Shown: positions 51,101 to 64,000 of the stretch, piece by piece
Numbering within the stretch: the first letter of the stretch is position 1
How the letters are laid out: each line of letters opens with the position of its first letter
NCBI RefSeq assembly: GCF_001522545.3
Contig: NC_031773.1
Span: 18,982,302-19,046,301 of the forward strand
DNA length: 64,000 nt
Direction of reading: 5' to 3'
DNA from: Parus major
Taxonomy: Eukaryota; Chordata; Aves; Passeriformes; Paridae
Program-made: the position numbers and the translations under genes
Notes under the pieces: model-generated
Databases searched by the model: none
What the model was told of the DNA's origin: nothing
The model's input: the letters and a program-made list of their open reading frames with translations, nothing else

Positions 51101-54100
51101 TTCATTGCCAGGTGAGGACTAGAATTGTTCAGTCTAATTGTTCAGCAGCACACGGTTAACACTGCCGCAGAATTTAGCATCTTTCCCATAAAATATCGGG
51201 AAAGGTTTTCAGGCATTCAGATGGAGCTGCTGTACAGCATTAGAATAACATGCAACCCTACTGGAGTTTCAAACATTGCCTCTGTGAACTATGTTCAGGA
51301 GATTCTACCAAAGAAATAAACTATCACATCCCCAAAGTGATACACTTTCATTTTTTCTTCTCCCATAGTGATACAGCAGACTTACATTTTCCCTGAAATA
51401 ACTTTTCACGGTTTTATTGAGTTTAATTAACTAAATGAGGTAAAAGAATGTTTTTAAAAAATCCATTTTACTGCAAGAGATGGGCATTTACACCAGCCAG
51501 TGACTTGTGGAGGCTGTAACAGTGAGATGCAGAATTACTGAGCTGAAGAATGGTACTTGCCACAGCCTCAGCTTCAATATTTGAGGGTGAGGGATCACCT
51601 GTGCTGACAGAGGCTACACTCAGCATGACTAGGAAATAGGAATAGCTTCTCTAGCATCCATTCATTTTTACAGGTTATAAGACAAATGCTTTTATGAGCA
51701 TTGGGATAAATGAAATTTGTTTTCTAAACCAATTTGTCCTCTTGTGCTTGACTGCCTCTTTCAACAGAATTGCATAAAAGTAAAGCATATTCCTCAAAGA
51801 GCCCACATTGAGAAACACACGAGAGAGGCACAGAGAGATCAGTGCGGTCTTTCTATAGGACGGGTTTCTCTGAATTTGCATCTTGGTGGACACCCAAGAA
51901 GGAATGCTTTGGGCACAGCTCTGAGTCAGCTGGCCTAGAAGATCCACACCACCAGACAGGGGGACATCCTCTGTTCCTTAGCCTGCACTGTGCAGTCTCA
52001 CATCCTCCTTGTGGCTGGCCCTCAGAAGTAAACTCAATTGACTCCCTAATCTAGCAAAAACCTCGTTTTCTTTTGTTTGGTGCGGTTTGGCTGTGCAATA
52101 GCTGAGCTGGCTCACTGTGCAGACAGGCAATCTGCAGAGGGGATAAAGGGAAGAATGGGGCTAGCACCACCCCTTTGGGCAGTAGGAGTCAGTAGGAGAA
52201 GGTGGCTGAGAGGATGCCAGAACAAAGTGTTGCTGACCAAGATAAGAAAGGTCTAATAAAACATGTATTACAGTACCTGAGGGAAACCTATGATGTCCTT
52301 TTTAACTGCACCACCCAAATCAGGAAAACCTCAATGGTTCAGTGGAGGTTGATCATTCTCCTTCCAATTCTCTCATCTTCATCTTCCTGGCACAGCCAAA
52401 GAGGGGGTAGAGCACAGACTGCTCTGTGTGCTGCAAAATGGCTTCCCCAGTCCTCAGCACTGACAAACAAGCAGAAAGGCGCAGCGATGAGCTCTCCAGA
52501 CATCTTCCAGGAATGTTTTCCTCTCAGACAGGCCAGTCCTGGCCAACAAACCCCTGGCAAACACGAAGGCAGTTTTCAACTGGATTCTGCTGAATAATCT
52601 GTCTAAGGAGAATGTGCAGGGCCTTGCTATGGGAGCAGCTTGGGGGTGGGAGCCTTACAAAAGCCCAGATGTGGTGAACAGCTGTAGGATCCAGTTCACT
52701 CGGAGCTTACAATTTTGTTTCCAACTTAAGTTGGATCAAAACCAAGTCATTTGTCAGCAAAATGTAAACCACTGTCTCGCCACATTTGTGGGCACACAAA
52801 TAGCCACACTGTTCCCGTGCCTTCCTCCGAAGTGTTGCACAGGGCTTTTTAACCTATGAAGGGCCAAATAAGCCTTCTGCCCCATCCCCACCAGATTCAG
52901 AAGAACTAACGTAGGAGGACTGGGCCAAGCATGAAACCTCAGGGGAAGGGCTGCACTTCTAGTGGGAAGTTGGACTGTGTGATTTTGGGTAATGCCATCT
53001 CCTATGCTAAAAGAATCACATTCACCCACCATGCTGAGGGATCATTGGCTTCTAAAATGATTCCCAAAACCTTCTAAAGGGCTTTTTGGAACACAAAGAG
53101 ACCTGAATAATCATCCTACATGTTGTTCTAGATTATTACTTCCTTTTGCGAGTCTAAATTAGACCCAAAAGTTATTTATTTTCCAAATTGTTAAGGGGAT
53201 GGAAGCCTTCTGTCATCCAGACTTTTAAAATTAGAGGTACCATGGATAAATTAAACATGTTGTTTATTAAACATATGTTTAAAACATATGAAGTTTTAAA
53301 AGCAAGTTTTTTAAAAAGCAGGTATTGATACATTGAAACTTAATAGCTCTTTTCAAGACATTGCATTTCATAATCAAAACCTCCTTAGAATTTTCATTAA
53401 AAAATGAAATCGCTGATCCAACAAACCATAACAGCTGCAAATTGGGTCTGGAAATAAATACTTATGCATAAAAACCTACTTATTAATATTCTGATGAGGC
53501 TGAGACATGTATTTGAATGAAAAAAAGGCACTCCACAAATTAAAAAAACACCCGATACCAACAGAAAAAACTATTGACTTTCATGCGAGAATACTCAAGT
53601 GGCTTAAAAAGTTATCTCAAAGGTAGGCATTAATGGCAAAAGTGACTTATCAAATATGGATAATGTGTTTCTTTTTGACACTGAGGCTGGGAAAAAATCA
53701 GAAAAAAAAAGATTCCAGGAAAGTTATCACTACACCCTGTAGGAAAAACACAAACAAAACGAAAAAAGCAACCCTACAGTTTTTTATACTCTTGAAACTG
53801 AGATCTTGACTGCACCAAACCTGTTAATAGGGTGCCTGGAGACAAGAAAGTAAGAAATATTTTCTCACTCTTGTTAGAACCAGTCTTTTAAAACACTATT
53901 TATGAAAAGTCAAGCTTGGCTACCCAGTAGGGCTCTCCTCTCAGGATCCCTCCAGCCCCCTTTGCTGGAGAGCTACACCACATCCTCCTGTCCCAGTGAG
54001 ACTGTGGTAAAACATTGTGCTGCAGGGAATCCTCAGGAATTAATTTCCTTTCTCTCCTCTACAAGATGCCCAGGGCTGTTATGCACTTCATCCTTCTCAC

Positions 54101-55024
54101 CTGAATTAGCAGGTTCTGGATCTGCAGCAGTGGCTGGAAATAATAGATAGCACTGTAGCAAATCAGCAGCCACAGCCCAGAGGGAGGTGCCTGCCCCCAC
54201 CTCGTCCATGGTCTCTCCCAGAGAAGTGCAGCACCATGGGGCACTGGGCACCCACCTAAGGGCTGGGAGGAAGAAAGCAGAGGGCAAACAGGAGATAAGC
54301 AGAGTCTTTGTGGTCTTGCAAAAGCAAGAGCCCAAGCTACACAATGTGAAGAAGGAGGGAAGTTGTGTGGTGAACATAGACTCCTAAGCAGCTTGCAGCT
54401 TGGGACTTCTGGGGCAGGACAGACACTCTTTCTCTGCCCTCGGGTCTGAAGAGATTCTGGTTCTATCATATAATAGCCTGGGATGAGGAGCAAACACCAT
54501 CAAGTGGGGTTTCAAGGTCCACAAGGCCTTAATGAAGTATGAACACCATAAAGAGGGGGTGGGTAACAGTGGCTGGAGATTCCCTTCTGTAGGGCTCAAA
54601 GGCATGCATCTACTGATGCGAGATGCTGTCATGGCAGATAGTTTATTTGTGGGGTGCCGAATTTGGGATGATGAAAAACTGAAGCTCACTATCCTATAGC
54701 TACAACTATTACCCCTTGCTTCTCATACATATGGGCAGTGGTGATATTGCCATGCTAGATCTGGAACTGAAGAGCTACAGAGCTCTATGGGTAAAGGCTG
54801 GAGTCGAGGCAATGCACTCCTTGATTCTAAATGCAAAATGGAAAAGTGCAGGTAGGAGTGCATAATTCCTGCCAATACATGTCTGGCTGCATGATCACTG
54901 GTATCTCAGGCAGAGATGTGGCTTTTGTGACCATGGAACTCTCTTGAGCAATAGAAATGATGAGAGAGATCCACCTAAGAAAACAGAATAAGGCAGAATG
55001 CTGCCCTTTACATGAAAGGAACAC
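45141..55024. other. Noncoding stretch, no gene seen
   Basis: About 10 kb of mainly AT-rich sequence. Open frames up to 144 codons (54059-54493, - strand) and 131 codons (52202-52597, + strand) overlap others on both strands and show no domain. The parts at about 51.8-52.9 kb and 53.9-54.7 kb are less AT-rich. A 16-bp perfect palindrome lies at 53267. I could not identify the sequence immediately upstream of the CR1 fragment at 55025; it may include older CR1 sequence. Confidence 0.6.
53267..53282. repeat. 16-bp perfect palindrome
   Basis: TTAAACATATGTTTAA is its own reverse complement. ACATATG recurs a few bases downstream. Such AT-rich palindromes are common by chance. Confidence 0.8.
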
Positions 55025-55345
55025 TCAATTGTGTGGGAGCTCATTTATGGGATGGACAATAGCCTGGGTAAATGCCTGTGGGTTGGCATTAAAAGAGAAA
55101 CCAGTGAGGGTGGCACTGTGATGGGAGGTTATTGCAGACCACACAGTGAAGTTCATGAAGTCTTCTGTAAACAACTCGAGGAAGTCTCCAGACCACATAC
55201 CCTAGCTCTCAAGGGAGACTTCAACCTCTCTGAACTCAAAGAGGGAGAAGCAGCTCAAAACAGATTTCTGGAAGGTGGCAGGGACAACTTCTTAACACAA
55301 ATGCTAAATGGGCCACAAGGGATGACACTCTCACAGTAGTTCTTA
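55025..55345 (+). mobile_element. CR1 LINE fragment, ORF2 endonuclease domain
   Basis: Translation in the frame of 55031-55339 gives GGYCRPHSEVHEVFCKQLEE followed by VSRPHTLALKGDFNLSEL and later NRFLEGGRDNFLTQML. These match the CR1 APE-type endonuclease, including the GDFN motif with its catalytic Asp and Asn, and the downstream RFLE...DNFLTQ block. The domain normally nicks target DNA to start reverse transcription. The fragment lacks the N-terminal catalytic Glu region and the reverse transcriptase. It also has an internal deletion after LSEL, where family members have a PDICW...-like stretch. It is a dead, truncated relic; the 102-codon frame is not a host gene. Confidence 0.92.
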
Positions 55346-57932
55346 AGGCTATTGTGGTATGTCCTAGTGAGATGAATTAGTATCCAGTGATATGTGTATA
55401 TAAATAAAATATCAAATATACATATACAGCCATGGTTAGATCTACAACACTACATTTCACATACACATGACTTGCTTCTTGCCTTCAAATAACTTCCATG
55501 TGTATTCCAGACATGTGGTTTAAATCATATGCAGAGTACACACAGGGAGTAAGAGATTCTTAAACTGAGTTCAAAATGAGGCACTTTCTTTTTAAAAAAA
55601 CGCTGCCATCTTAGCTTCCAATTATCTATTTCAAGGCCAACAGATCAGACCATGTCACACAGCAAAAGGAAAACCTCTATTCAATATTTAGTCATGTAAC
55701 TTCATTATGGAATATAATCAGTAAAACTGCCCCCATTTCAAAGGCTTGAAACCAGTCACCAGTCACCAGTCACAAGCATTACTTTAATATGAGAGAAGGT
55801 CACAAACAGCAAACAAACTACATCTTCTGTAACATACTGAGCCCTCATTGTTAGAAAACACGGCTGGTTAAGCATTACCTGAAGTAATTTAACTATGGAA
55901 CTCAAGTAGTTTAAATAAGCCAAGTCCTCAAATAGGCTTGTACACCCTCTAATCATGACATGGAGTATCAGAGGGTTCTCAGGGTTGGTAATCTACATAA
56001 TTTCCCACTTGTAGTCAAGAAACCCAGATCTTATTTGAAGTAGCTTTTATTATTATTGGCATTTCTTTAAAAGAACACCTTTCTGCCAACAGGCATAAGA
56101 AAACCCTAGCTAATGTTTTCATGTGTGAAGCCAACAAACACATGTTCATTGGACAGCAACTGCCTCTCTTTTGAGGTATCTTCACAAACTAGAGTGACTT
56201 GCCTCTGGAGAACAAGGCATGAAACAGATCCAAAGCACACAACCATGTGCAGCATCAGCAGTTATGTGGTGGGAACTGTGCAGACCCTGCAATGGAAGCC
56301 TTGTAAACTGGCTGCTCAGGCAGTGCACCTGCAACAGCTGTGCCACACCACCAGAAACCACCCACTACACTCTCTGCTACCTCTTGCTTTTAAGCAGTTC
56401 CTAAGAAAAGCCAACATGTTATCAGGAGATTTAATTTCACCCTAATGGTGCCCAGGTTTGAATCAGAAACTTTGATGGTGTCAAAAGGCAACAAGAGATC
56501 AGACAGACAATGCTGGGACAGACAAGGCTGTTCCCACTCTTTCTCAATGCAAATTTCAAACACTGGAATTCCATGGATATTATTAAATACACATCAGGCT
56601 GAACTACATGAGCTCCTCTACCTAGAACTCCATCCAAAAGCCAGCCACTGGATGATAACAAGTCTCATTTCAAACTGTTTTTTGTGGAGACCAAAACCTA
56701 TGCTGATCTCACTTTCAAAGACAATACATTACTTGGATAGAAAACGAAGATCCAAAGAAAATACCAAAATTGAACCTTCTGAATTGTTTCTCCAAAATTA
56801 AAGGATTTATTACCTGACTATAATGAAAGAGATGAAGTAGGTCTGAGAACAGCCAGAAGAACATATCAGAACTGAATTAATTATGGGTTTACTTGGGAGA
56901 GAAAGGAAATACTTGAAGAGCTCATTTTCACTTGAGCTGATTGGGAGATATGTGTACTGCAGAGGGGATCCATTTTTCTCCTGTTGGGAGAGCCTCACTC
57001 AAAGTCCCACCACATTCTTGGTAGATACCACCATGAATCAAGGAAGGAACAAGCCTGCAGTTTAACTTGTTCAATGTTTTTTTGTTATTGTTGCTGAGTC
57101 TGAAGGCAGGCTGCAAGGAGAATGAAGACTTAAATGAATTTTTTTTCAAAATAGACAGACACCTTTGAAAGCAAGAGAGGCAAATTACAGCTAAGGCCTG
57201 AAGGGAACTCAGTTCCTTCAGCACTAAAGGGAACAATGCATCTTTGTGTAATGGAAACAGATTTCATCAGTCTGCTTTGGAGGAAAGCACAGTTATCTCT
57301 TACACCACAGCACTGAGAGGACAGGCAACGAGATCCATGGAAGGGATCCTCTGAAAACAGTGTTGACTGGAGGCATTTTCAGTCCTTCCTCCTCTTCCAC
57401 AGGGATTGGTTCCTACACCTTCCACAGCTCTGCTAGAAGTGACCACTCTTGCCCAAGACAGTGCTTTTGTAGTATTTCAGAGACACTAGAGCAAAGGCAT
57501 ACAGGCAGCTCAACAGACAGATGAGGCTGAAGATTCACAGCAAGGTCCTGGCAGCACTCTTTGCTTACGCCGCTGATGTGTCCTTGCCCCACAGCCCATC
57601 ATCAGCTGTGCTGCATGGAAGCAACTCAACTCACAAAAAGGATGCCAAAAACATGGGGAAAAAAGCCCAGGCTGGATCAATTCTGTGAAAAACTATTAAA
57701 AGATTACAAAGGATATGTGCCTGTATGTTTTTGTCTCACACACACAGACAAACAATTTTGTCCCACAAAAAAGTGGCTTGAATTGGTGGTGAGCTTCACT
57801 GGGGATGGAGAAGAAGTCTGAAAAGCTGAAAATTCTTCTTCTGGTTTTGCTGATGAAGGATAAAGAAAGTTGTCAAATTCCTCATTCTGTGAGTACCACC
57901 ACATAGTGGCTTTCCAGCTCATAATGCTTCAT
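55346..57932. other. Noncoding stretch, no gene seen
   Basis: It contains a short 7-bp tandem repeat at 55752 and open frames up to 118 codons (56445-56801, + strand) without any recognisable domain. Nothing else is seen. Confidence 0.6.
55752..55773. repeat. (CCAGTCA)3 tandem repeat
   Basis: Three consecutive copies of CCAGTCA with no mismatch. Confidence 0.9.
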
Positions 57933-58225
57933 GAATCAGAGAATCTTTAAGGCTGGGAAAAACCTCTACAATCACTAAATATAACCGTTAACCCAACCTC
58001 ACTTTTATAGACAAGTCCAACATTTACATGCCTTTTGAATACTTCCAGGGCTGATCATTTCTCTGGACAGCCTGTTGCAATACCCGATCATACCTTCAGT
58101 GAATAAATTATGCCCTATATCCAATCTAAACCTTCTCTGGTGCAATCTGAGGTAATTTCCTCTTATCCTTGCACTTGTTACCAGGCAGAAGAAACTGGCA
58201 AACCAATGAATTGCCTCCTCTTCTG
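57933..58225 (-). mobile_element. CR1 LINE 3' end fragment
   Basis: On the + strand this reads as the reverse complement of a CR1 tail of a different subfamily from the one at 44692: GAATCTTTAAGGCTGGGAAA, ACCTCTACAATCA, AACCGTTAACCCAACC, TGAATACTTCCAGGGCTGA, CTGGACAGCCTGTTGCAATACC, CAGTGAATAAATTATGCCC, ATCCAATCTAAACCTTCTCTGG and ATTTCCTCTTATCCTTGCACTTGTTACC. The terminal ATTCT repeats are reduced to one. It is 5'-truncated and diverged, with the 5' limit approximate. The open frame at 58005-58253 on the - strand mostly overlaps this 3' UTR and is not a gene. Confidence 0.93.
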
Positions 58226-61200
58226 AATCCATATTCATGCATGCTTGTACCATGCCAGAAGAGCACTTTAGTCTAACTAGTCTATAAGAAGACCAACAGA
58301 TCCTTTTACACCTTAACCCTCACTTAATTCTCTGTTGATTACTTCATTTGTTGTTATCTTGAGGTTCTTCAAAAAGCAACAGTTGGATGTTCTGTAGATC
58401 AGCTTCTCATACCAAGTCTTGTTTTCAGGCACAACCATGTGGTTGCTGTAGTCAACCCACCAAGGTCTAAACTGAGGTGAGGTCAGTGTTCATCTTCTCT
58501 AAAATATTGTGTTCTCTGAACATTCAGAGAGCAAATTATGGCCACCAGCTGTGACAAACCCTCTTGGATCCCATAACCATATACCAGAGCTAAGAATGCA
58601 CACGACAACACAACCCTCAGTTTGAAGTACACACTTCCTTGACTGTTCTTACCCAATATATACAACCACAGACCAGGAAAAAAGATTTGCCTTAATGGAA
58701 GTCACAAGCACTAGTTACAACTTGTAGCCAGACATCATCTCCCAGCTTCAGTTCCACCAGCTGGAGAAGTGACTGTCTTCAGCACAGTGCTTGTCCAGAC
58801 TCCTGTGGATATTACCAGCCTTCACAGCTTACAGCAGAGCCGTTTAGATGATGCTCCCTCCCTTGCCTGTATCTGCCAAAACCAACCAGGTGTGTGCAGG
58901 CCTATTATTCAAACTATCCCTGCAAATTCTGACCAGCTGACAGAGCTGTCAGAAGAGGAGCTGTTTTCTGCCTAACAGCTCTTGATGTCAACTCTTGTGT
59001 TTCTGTAGGATGAGAGAAGAATAAAAGCAAAATTAGATGTTCACCTCCATGACCAAAGGGGAGCGCCTCTCACCATCAGCTAGGGGATGCTGGCAGCACA
59101 AGATGTGTTATATCTTCAAACAGTAATGGAAGGGAACAACTGCAAAATCAATGAAGTGCAGGAAAGACCTGAATTAACTGAGCAACTGAGGCATGACACT
59201 TTCCCTAGGGCAGCATGAGGAGGCTGTGAAAGAACTTAACCTTATACTAGCTTCCTCCCAGGTAGACCACAAACATATGAGTGGAAGAACCTACCCTTTC
59301 TAATTGGAAGAGTTGTGGGGGGGAAGCAATGGGAAGAAAGCACAGGGTAGAGAAAAAAGAGAATTTATTAATTGGAAAAAGGAGTAGAAGCACAGTAATC
59401 CTATTGTAAACAGCTTTCCCCCAAAATCCCCTTAAACTGCTTCTGGGCCATTCCTGTTCTCTCTCCAAATACTTCTATTTCTTAAAGCAATGGTCCATGC
59501 CCCTTATAAGAGGAAAACTGCTGGTGCCACAAAACATATAAGTAGTGGAGTGGTGAGGAAGCAATTAAAAACAGAACAAGTGTATGTACTGGGGGAGAAA
59601 GTGTTCATTGCTTACAGCCTGGAAAAGGTCATAAGGGACAGTGGCACACAACCAAAAAATGATAAATGGATTTGGCATCTGCATTAACTTCTTCTTGGTA
59701 AAATCCCATGAAGAGTTTTGCTGGCTTTTATTACCATGTGTGCACAAATCCAAAACACACATGCTGTGTTGATTCAATCCACAACTACAGTGCTTTTGTG
59801 TCCATTTTTGCTCAGTTCTCATTGCTTCCTCTTTTTTCCTGCAGAAGTAAAAACCTTCTACCTTTCTTGCAAGCAAAACTCTTCCTGAAAAATAATTCCA
59901 TTTAATAAGAAATGGTTCCCAGCCTTCACACTTGGTGAGCAGAAAGCAGTAAGTTCTGTGAAGGATTTAGACTCAGTGAGAGAGTTTTGGGGACAGAGCA
60001 CTGTGGTGCTGAGGCTTGTTTCTCACACACCATTACAATGGTTGGTCCACACAGCATGATGAGTATGTGCAGAGCTCTTCTGCTTCCCTACTCTGTGGTT
60101 TCAGTTCCTAAATGGATGACTATATCTATAAATGTATAATAGGTTTGAAAAATAATCTTATCCAGAGCAAATGGAAAACCAAAATCGTCAGCTATGGAAA
60201 ATGAAGGGTTCTACTAAAAATAACTGTGGTATTTCTGGTTTTGCCAAAACCAGTATTTTCAAATAAGCTGGGGACAAATGTATCTCAATGGCCACTTCCT
60301 GAGCTTGAAGACAGATGTCAACAGTCTCTTCTTCCTTACAATCAAAAACCAGCAGAATGAAATTACAAAGTGCAGACAATTTAACTGCTCCATGATAAGC
60401 TTACCAATGGCACTAACAAGACAGGAAAGAATCACACCAAATATAGACCGCTGTTCTTTGGAAGACCCATAAAGAACAGCTGAGAAATGGAGGAGGAGGC
60501 AACTGGAGAGGCAGAAAGACTGGAAAAGACTGAAGTGGGGACCAGAGTAGCAGAGACTCTTTCTGAAGCGAGGGGAAGTACTAGAGGCATGAGGAACTTA
60601 AAGCTCCATAACTGTTAGGAGATTGTAGCAACAGAAGAAGCAATAGCTACTTGGAATATGAGGGAATAATAAAACTTTTAGACATCTACTGGCAAGGCAA
60701 AATTCACAGTGAATAGGCATCATTTAGTCTTCAGACATGGGCCAGGAATGATGGCCCAGCATTACCTCCCCAAACATCTGCCTCCTGGGAGAGTCAGTGG
60801 TGTGCCACCCAGCTTCCTCAGAGGTGGGAAAATTGCTGCTTTCCTCCTTCTTGTCTGTTTTTTATTTCACTCTAAAGTTTTGTCAAATGCAGAAACTGCC
60901 AAAACCCCAAGGGCTTTCAAAATGGAACTCAGAATTTTAAGAAAAACAAAGGAAAGGTTTGGTCTCCATGGTTCAACTGCTATGCCAAAGTGTATTGTAG
61001 GTAATTTAAAAAAAAATACTAGCTCCAGAAGGGTGTCAAAAATGAAACCTCATAGTTTGATAGTTGAAGTATGACAGTTTGACTATTAATGCAACAGAGA
61101 AAAAGGAAAAAGCAGCTTCTTCAAAGCATTTGTTCCATGAGTCACATGAAAAGAAAGAGCAAAGACTGCTTTTTATAAGTAGTATTTGGTAGCAAATGTT

Positions 61201-62815
61201 AGAAAAAGTCAAATACCTAATTAACTTATTTGCGGAGAGGAACAGCTGGTATGTTTTAGTGAAGATAAACATACAGAGTCTATCCTTGCTGTTTGAGAGT
61301 TGATCTTTTTTCTTCACAGGCTTTTCTGAAATTAGCCATTGCCTTACTCAGCAGCAGAAGAGGAAGCTACCGCTAAGCATCAAGTAATTAATTCTTAAGT
61401 TCCAAGAAAGGTAGTATTAAATATGCTTATCTATATATTTTTTTCTGAATTAGATATGCATGGAAAAGGATAGGAATTGTGATGAAGCTGTGGGCAGAAG
61501 GGAAGGGAAGGCAAGGCTGCAAGATTCCTCTGGTTTAGAGTGTTTTTTCAGAAAAATGTTAAACAACACAAATTTTAAAATAAAATGCCCTGCTAGTAAG
61601 ATGAGTCGTCATACTTTCTGGAGTATAAATAAGCATTTTAAAACAGAAGACTTTGTAGACACAGATTGTGTTTTCCACATCAAGTGCAACTTTTCCTTTT
61701 GTAATTTATACTGTAATTTGAAAATGCCAATTGAAGGGTTATGCAAGCTTCTGCTGTGAAGCAAAAACTGGAAGGTGCTTCCATATTTCTCTCTAAATTA
61801 AGATGAAGCAAAGAGTTGAAAAATATTCTAATGAATGGAATTTCTAAAAAGCCCTCTTTTCAATGAAACTGTACATTGGCTTCCTTCTGTGATCAGCTTT
61901 ATATTCTTGATTGAATATCTCAGTTTGTTTTTTCCCTACTGATCAAAACCATACCCACACAGGTCTCCCATGTTCATGTACTAATCTCTCAGATGCCAGT
62001 CCTCAGTGCCCATATCAAAGTTGCTAGCATGAGCAGATCCTATGCACTACATGGCTCGTGGCTTTTGAAGATGGCTGAGTGAAACTCACTCATCCATGGT
62101 GTTCCTCTTGGAGGTTATACATGCCTCTCTTTACAGGAATGCTAGAATACTCCATGCTTTCCTGTAATGGCTACCTCAAGCAGGCAGTAGTAGGGACCCC
62201 AGTGGTAAAGGTCCCTCCTTCACGCCACAAGCCAGGATCTTGCACATCTGCACTCTGAGAACCAAGCAGAGGTCCCTGCCTGCCTTGTCTCCCTTCCTCT
62301 TTACACCATCTCTTCTTCTTTCTGCAGAAGGCTGTCACAGTTTGGTTCACATCCATGCTCCGTGGCTCCTGCTGGAAAGCACGGGGCCCAATGAAGAGTG
62401 TAATGCAACTAGTTGTGTGAGCAGCTGCTTCCTACCACATGCCTGCCAGCAGATAGAGGTGAGGAAGCCAAGAATGTATGTGTATCGAGGCACATATGTT
62501 ACCACTCTCCTTCCTATTGTCCTCCCTGGCCAGCTAGGTCAGAAGTCAGCAGCAGGAGTGCCAGCAGGGTTTGAATGGGGTACAGCAGGATCGAGGGCTT
62601 GGGGCCAAGGGATCTGCAAAAGGCAGCATTTCCTGGCTCCCATGGGGTTCGGCTACAGACAAGGCATGATGGCCACCAACAGCATGATGTCTCTTCAAGG
62701 GACAAGATTTCTCAACTCTTGAGTTTACAGGCATAGCCTTTATGGGTCAGCCTCACATTTGAGAGAGCAAAACCTGGCATAGCCAGCTGAAGAGACTGCC
62801 AACCTACAGCTGCTA

Positions 62816-62840
62816 ATTTATGAATTACTAATTCATAAAT
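62816..62840. repeat. Perfect AT-rich hairpin
   Basis: ATTTATGAATT and AATTCATAAAT are exact 11-bp reverse complements separated by ACT. Confidence 0.9.
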
Positions 62841-62984
62841 GTAGAGCTTTCGGGAGGTCTCTTTGTCAGAAAAGCAGCACAGAGTGTCTCTGGCAAGCAG
62901 AAGCAGTACGGCAGGGAGTTAGAGGGGTTATGAGACACACCCTGCTCCCTGGTCTCCAGCACTCAGATGTGTGGGTTATAAGAC

Positions 62985-62996
62985 TTTTTTTTTTTT
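62985..62996. repeat. T12 homopolymer
   Basis: An uninterrupted T run followed by CCCTTCC. Confidence 0.85.
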
Positions 62997-64000
62997 CCCT
63001 TCCAAGATTCAGAGGCACCCCTCAGCTGCCTGACCTGCAGGACTGCTGCAGCACCTCATGAATATCAGTCCTCTCCCACCCTATTCACCTTCATCAAATG
63101 AACATCAAAAACTATCCTGAAGTGCTTGGGAGGGAAAGTTAACATTTACTCTATATTAAATGTGAACTGAATACACTTCAGTTCACCTTTGCTTTTACAT
63201 ATAAGTCAGAAGGTTGAATCATACTGGGACAGGACTGACCTACTCAGGTTTTGCTCAAGTTATTGAGGTTGCCTAGTTATTTCTTTTAAGCCAGACTCTT
63301 AAGGAGTCTGGCAGACAAGGCTGCAGGGGAGCCTCAATGTTTCTGAAAATCTCATTAGGCATCTAGCTGTAATCTGAACCCACAGCCTTAGCATACAAAT
63401 ATTTGACCTTTCATTACTAGACCCATGTTCTGCAGAGGAGATGCTATTGTGAGAGCTCTGCCCTGTCTCCTGTGAGCATTCTCATAAAGCTACATTACAC
63501 ATCTTGACATACTGAGAAACTCCTACACTGCAAGGATGAGAGGACAACATATAAGATTTAGAGGGCTCCTTTCAGCTTCTAGTACCTGTAGTTAGATATG
63601 CAATCATTCTGCCTTCAGAAAAAAATTGGACACTTCCTGAATTCCCCACACCCCTTTATTCAGAATTAACTGCATATCTCTACTCAGCGGAGACATCTTC
63701 TGCACAGCCAGTCCCTCTGCCAGCAGCTGACTAAGCCTCAAGGATGGAGGGAAAGAAGAAAGAAGTAGGCTGGATTTTTGCCTTGTCTGCCAGAATTCTC
63801 CCTAAGATTGAAAACCTAACTTGCAAAGAATGAGTTTCCTTACAAGAACATTTTTAAGGCAGAGTACAGCAAACGCTAGTCCCCAGCCCTGCAGCAGCAG
63901 CTTCTGCTAGGGCAGATGTAGGGATCATAAAATCAAGGGAGGGAAAAAAAGTAAATAAAAATCTTGATTCCTTACATTCTTGATTCCTACAAGGCAGTGT

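Larger units (their letters stand above)
58226..64000. other. Noncoding stretch, no gene seen
   Basis: It includes a 160-codon frame (62240-62722, + strand) and a 121-codon frame (60709-61074, + strand), neither with a recognisable domain and the first overlapped by - strand frames. A perfect hairpin at 62816 and a T run at 62985 are listed. I see no CR1, LTR or RNA gene to the end of the window. Confidence 0.6.

Noticed and set aside
58005..58253. 82-codon open frame, - strand
   Set aside because: It mostly overlaps a CR1 3' UTR tail.
62240..62722. 160-codon open frame, + strand
   Set aside because: No domain; overlaps - strand frames; composition unremarkable.

Overview
This window looks like vertebrate nuclear DNA, most likely from a bird. 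The main evidence is five fragments of CR1-family LINE retrotransposons, recognised by their 3' tails and by pieces of their ORF2 protein. They add up to only about 1.5 kb of 64 kb, which fits the low repeat load of bird genomes. The rest is AT-rich, unique-looking sequence with short microsatellites and A-, T- or C-rich tracts. Crocodilians and turtles also carry CR1, so the bird call is an inference.

No protein-coding gene can be supported. The longest open frame is about 180 codons and lies in a GC-richer patch where stops are rare by composition. The other frames of 60-160 codons are what AT-rich noncoding DNA gives by chance, and many overlap on both strands with no recognisable domain. 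No tRNA, rRNA, CRISPR array or bacterial operon is visible. The window is best read as intergenic or deep-intronic sequence, and the sequence alone cannot tell which.

Layout: 1-4 kb has a T-rich tract and one weak exon-like segment near 1.24-1.30 kb. At 4.0-7.5 kb two direct copies of a 37-bp unit lie 3.4 kb apart, the second next to a strong quasi-palindromic hairpin. At 16.75 kb there is a compound TA/TG/TATG microsatellite. At 20.2-20.5 kb there is a broken CR1 ORF2 piece. Near 22.3-22.7 kb and 28.3-28.7 kb there are GC-richer patches with good splice-donor matches, including a divergent donor pair around 28.3-28.6 kb. CR1 tails lie at 29.4 kb (+), 44.7-45.1 kb (-) and 57.9-58.2 kb (-), and a CR1 endonuclease fragment lies at 55.0-55.3 kb (+). 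The stretches between hold nothing I can name.

I did not find a clear undescribed biological system. The observations most worth checking are the hairpin plus 37-bp repeat pair, the divergent splice-donor/CpG-richer patch at 28.3-28.6 kb, and the exon-like segments at 1.24 and 22.3 kb. All of these are candidates, not demonstrated genes.
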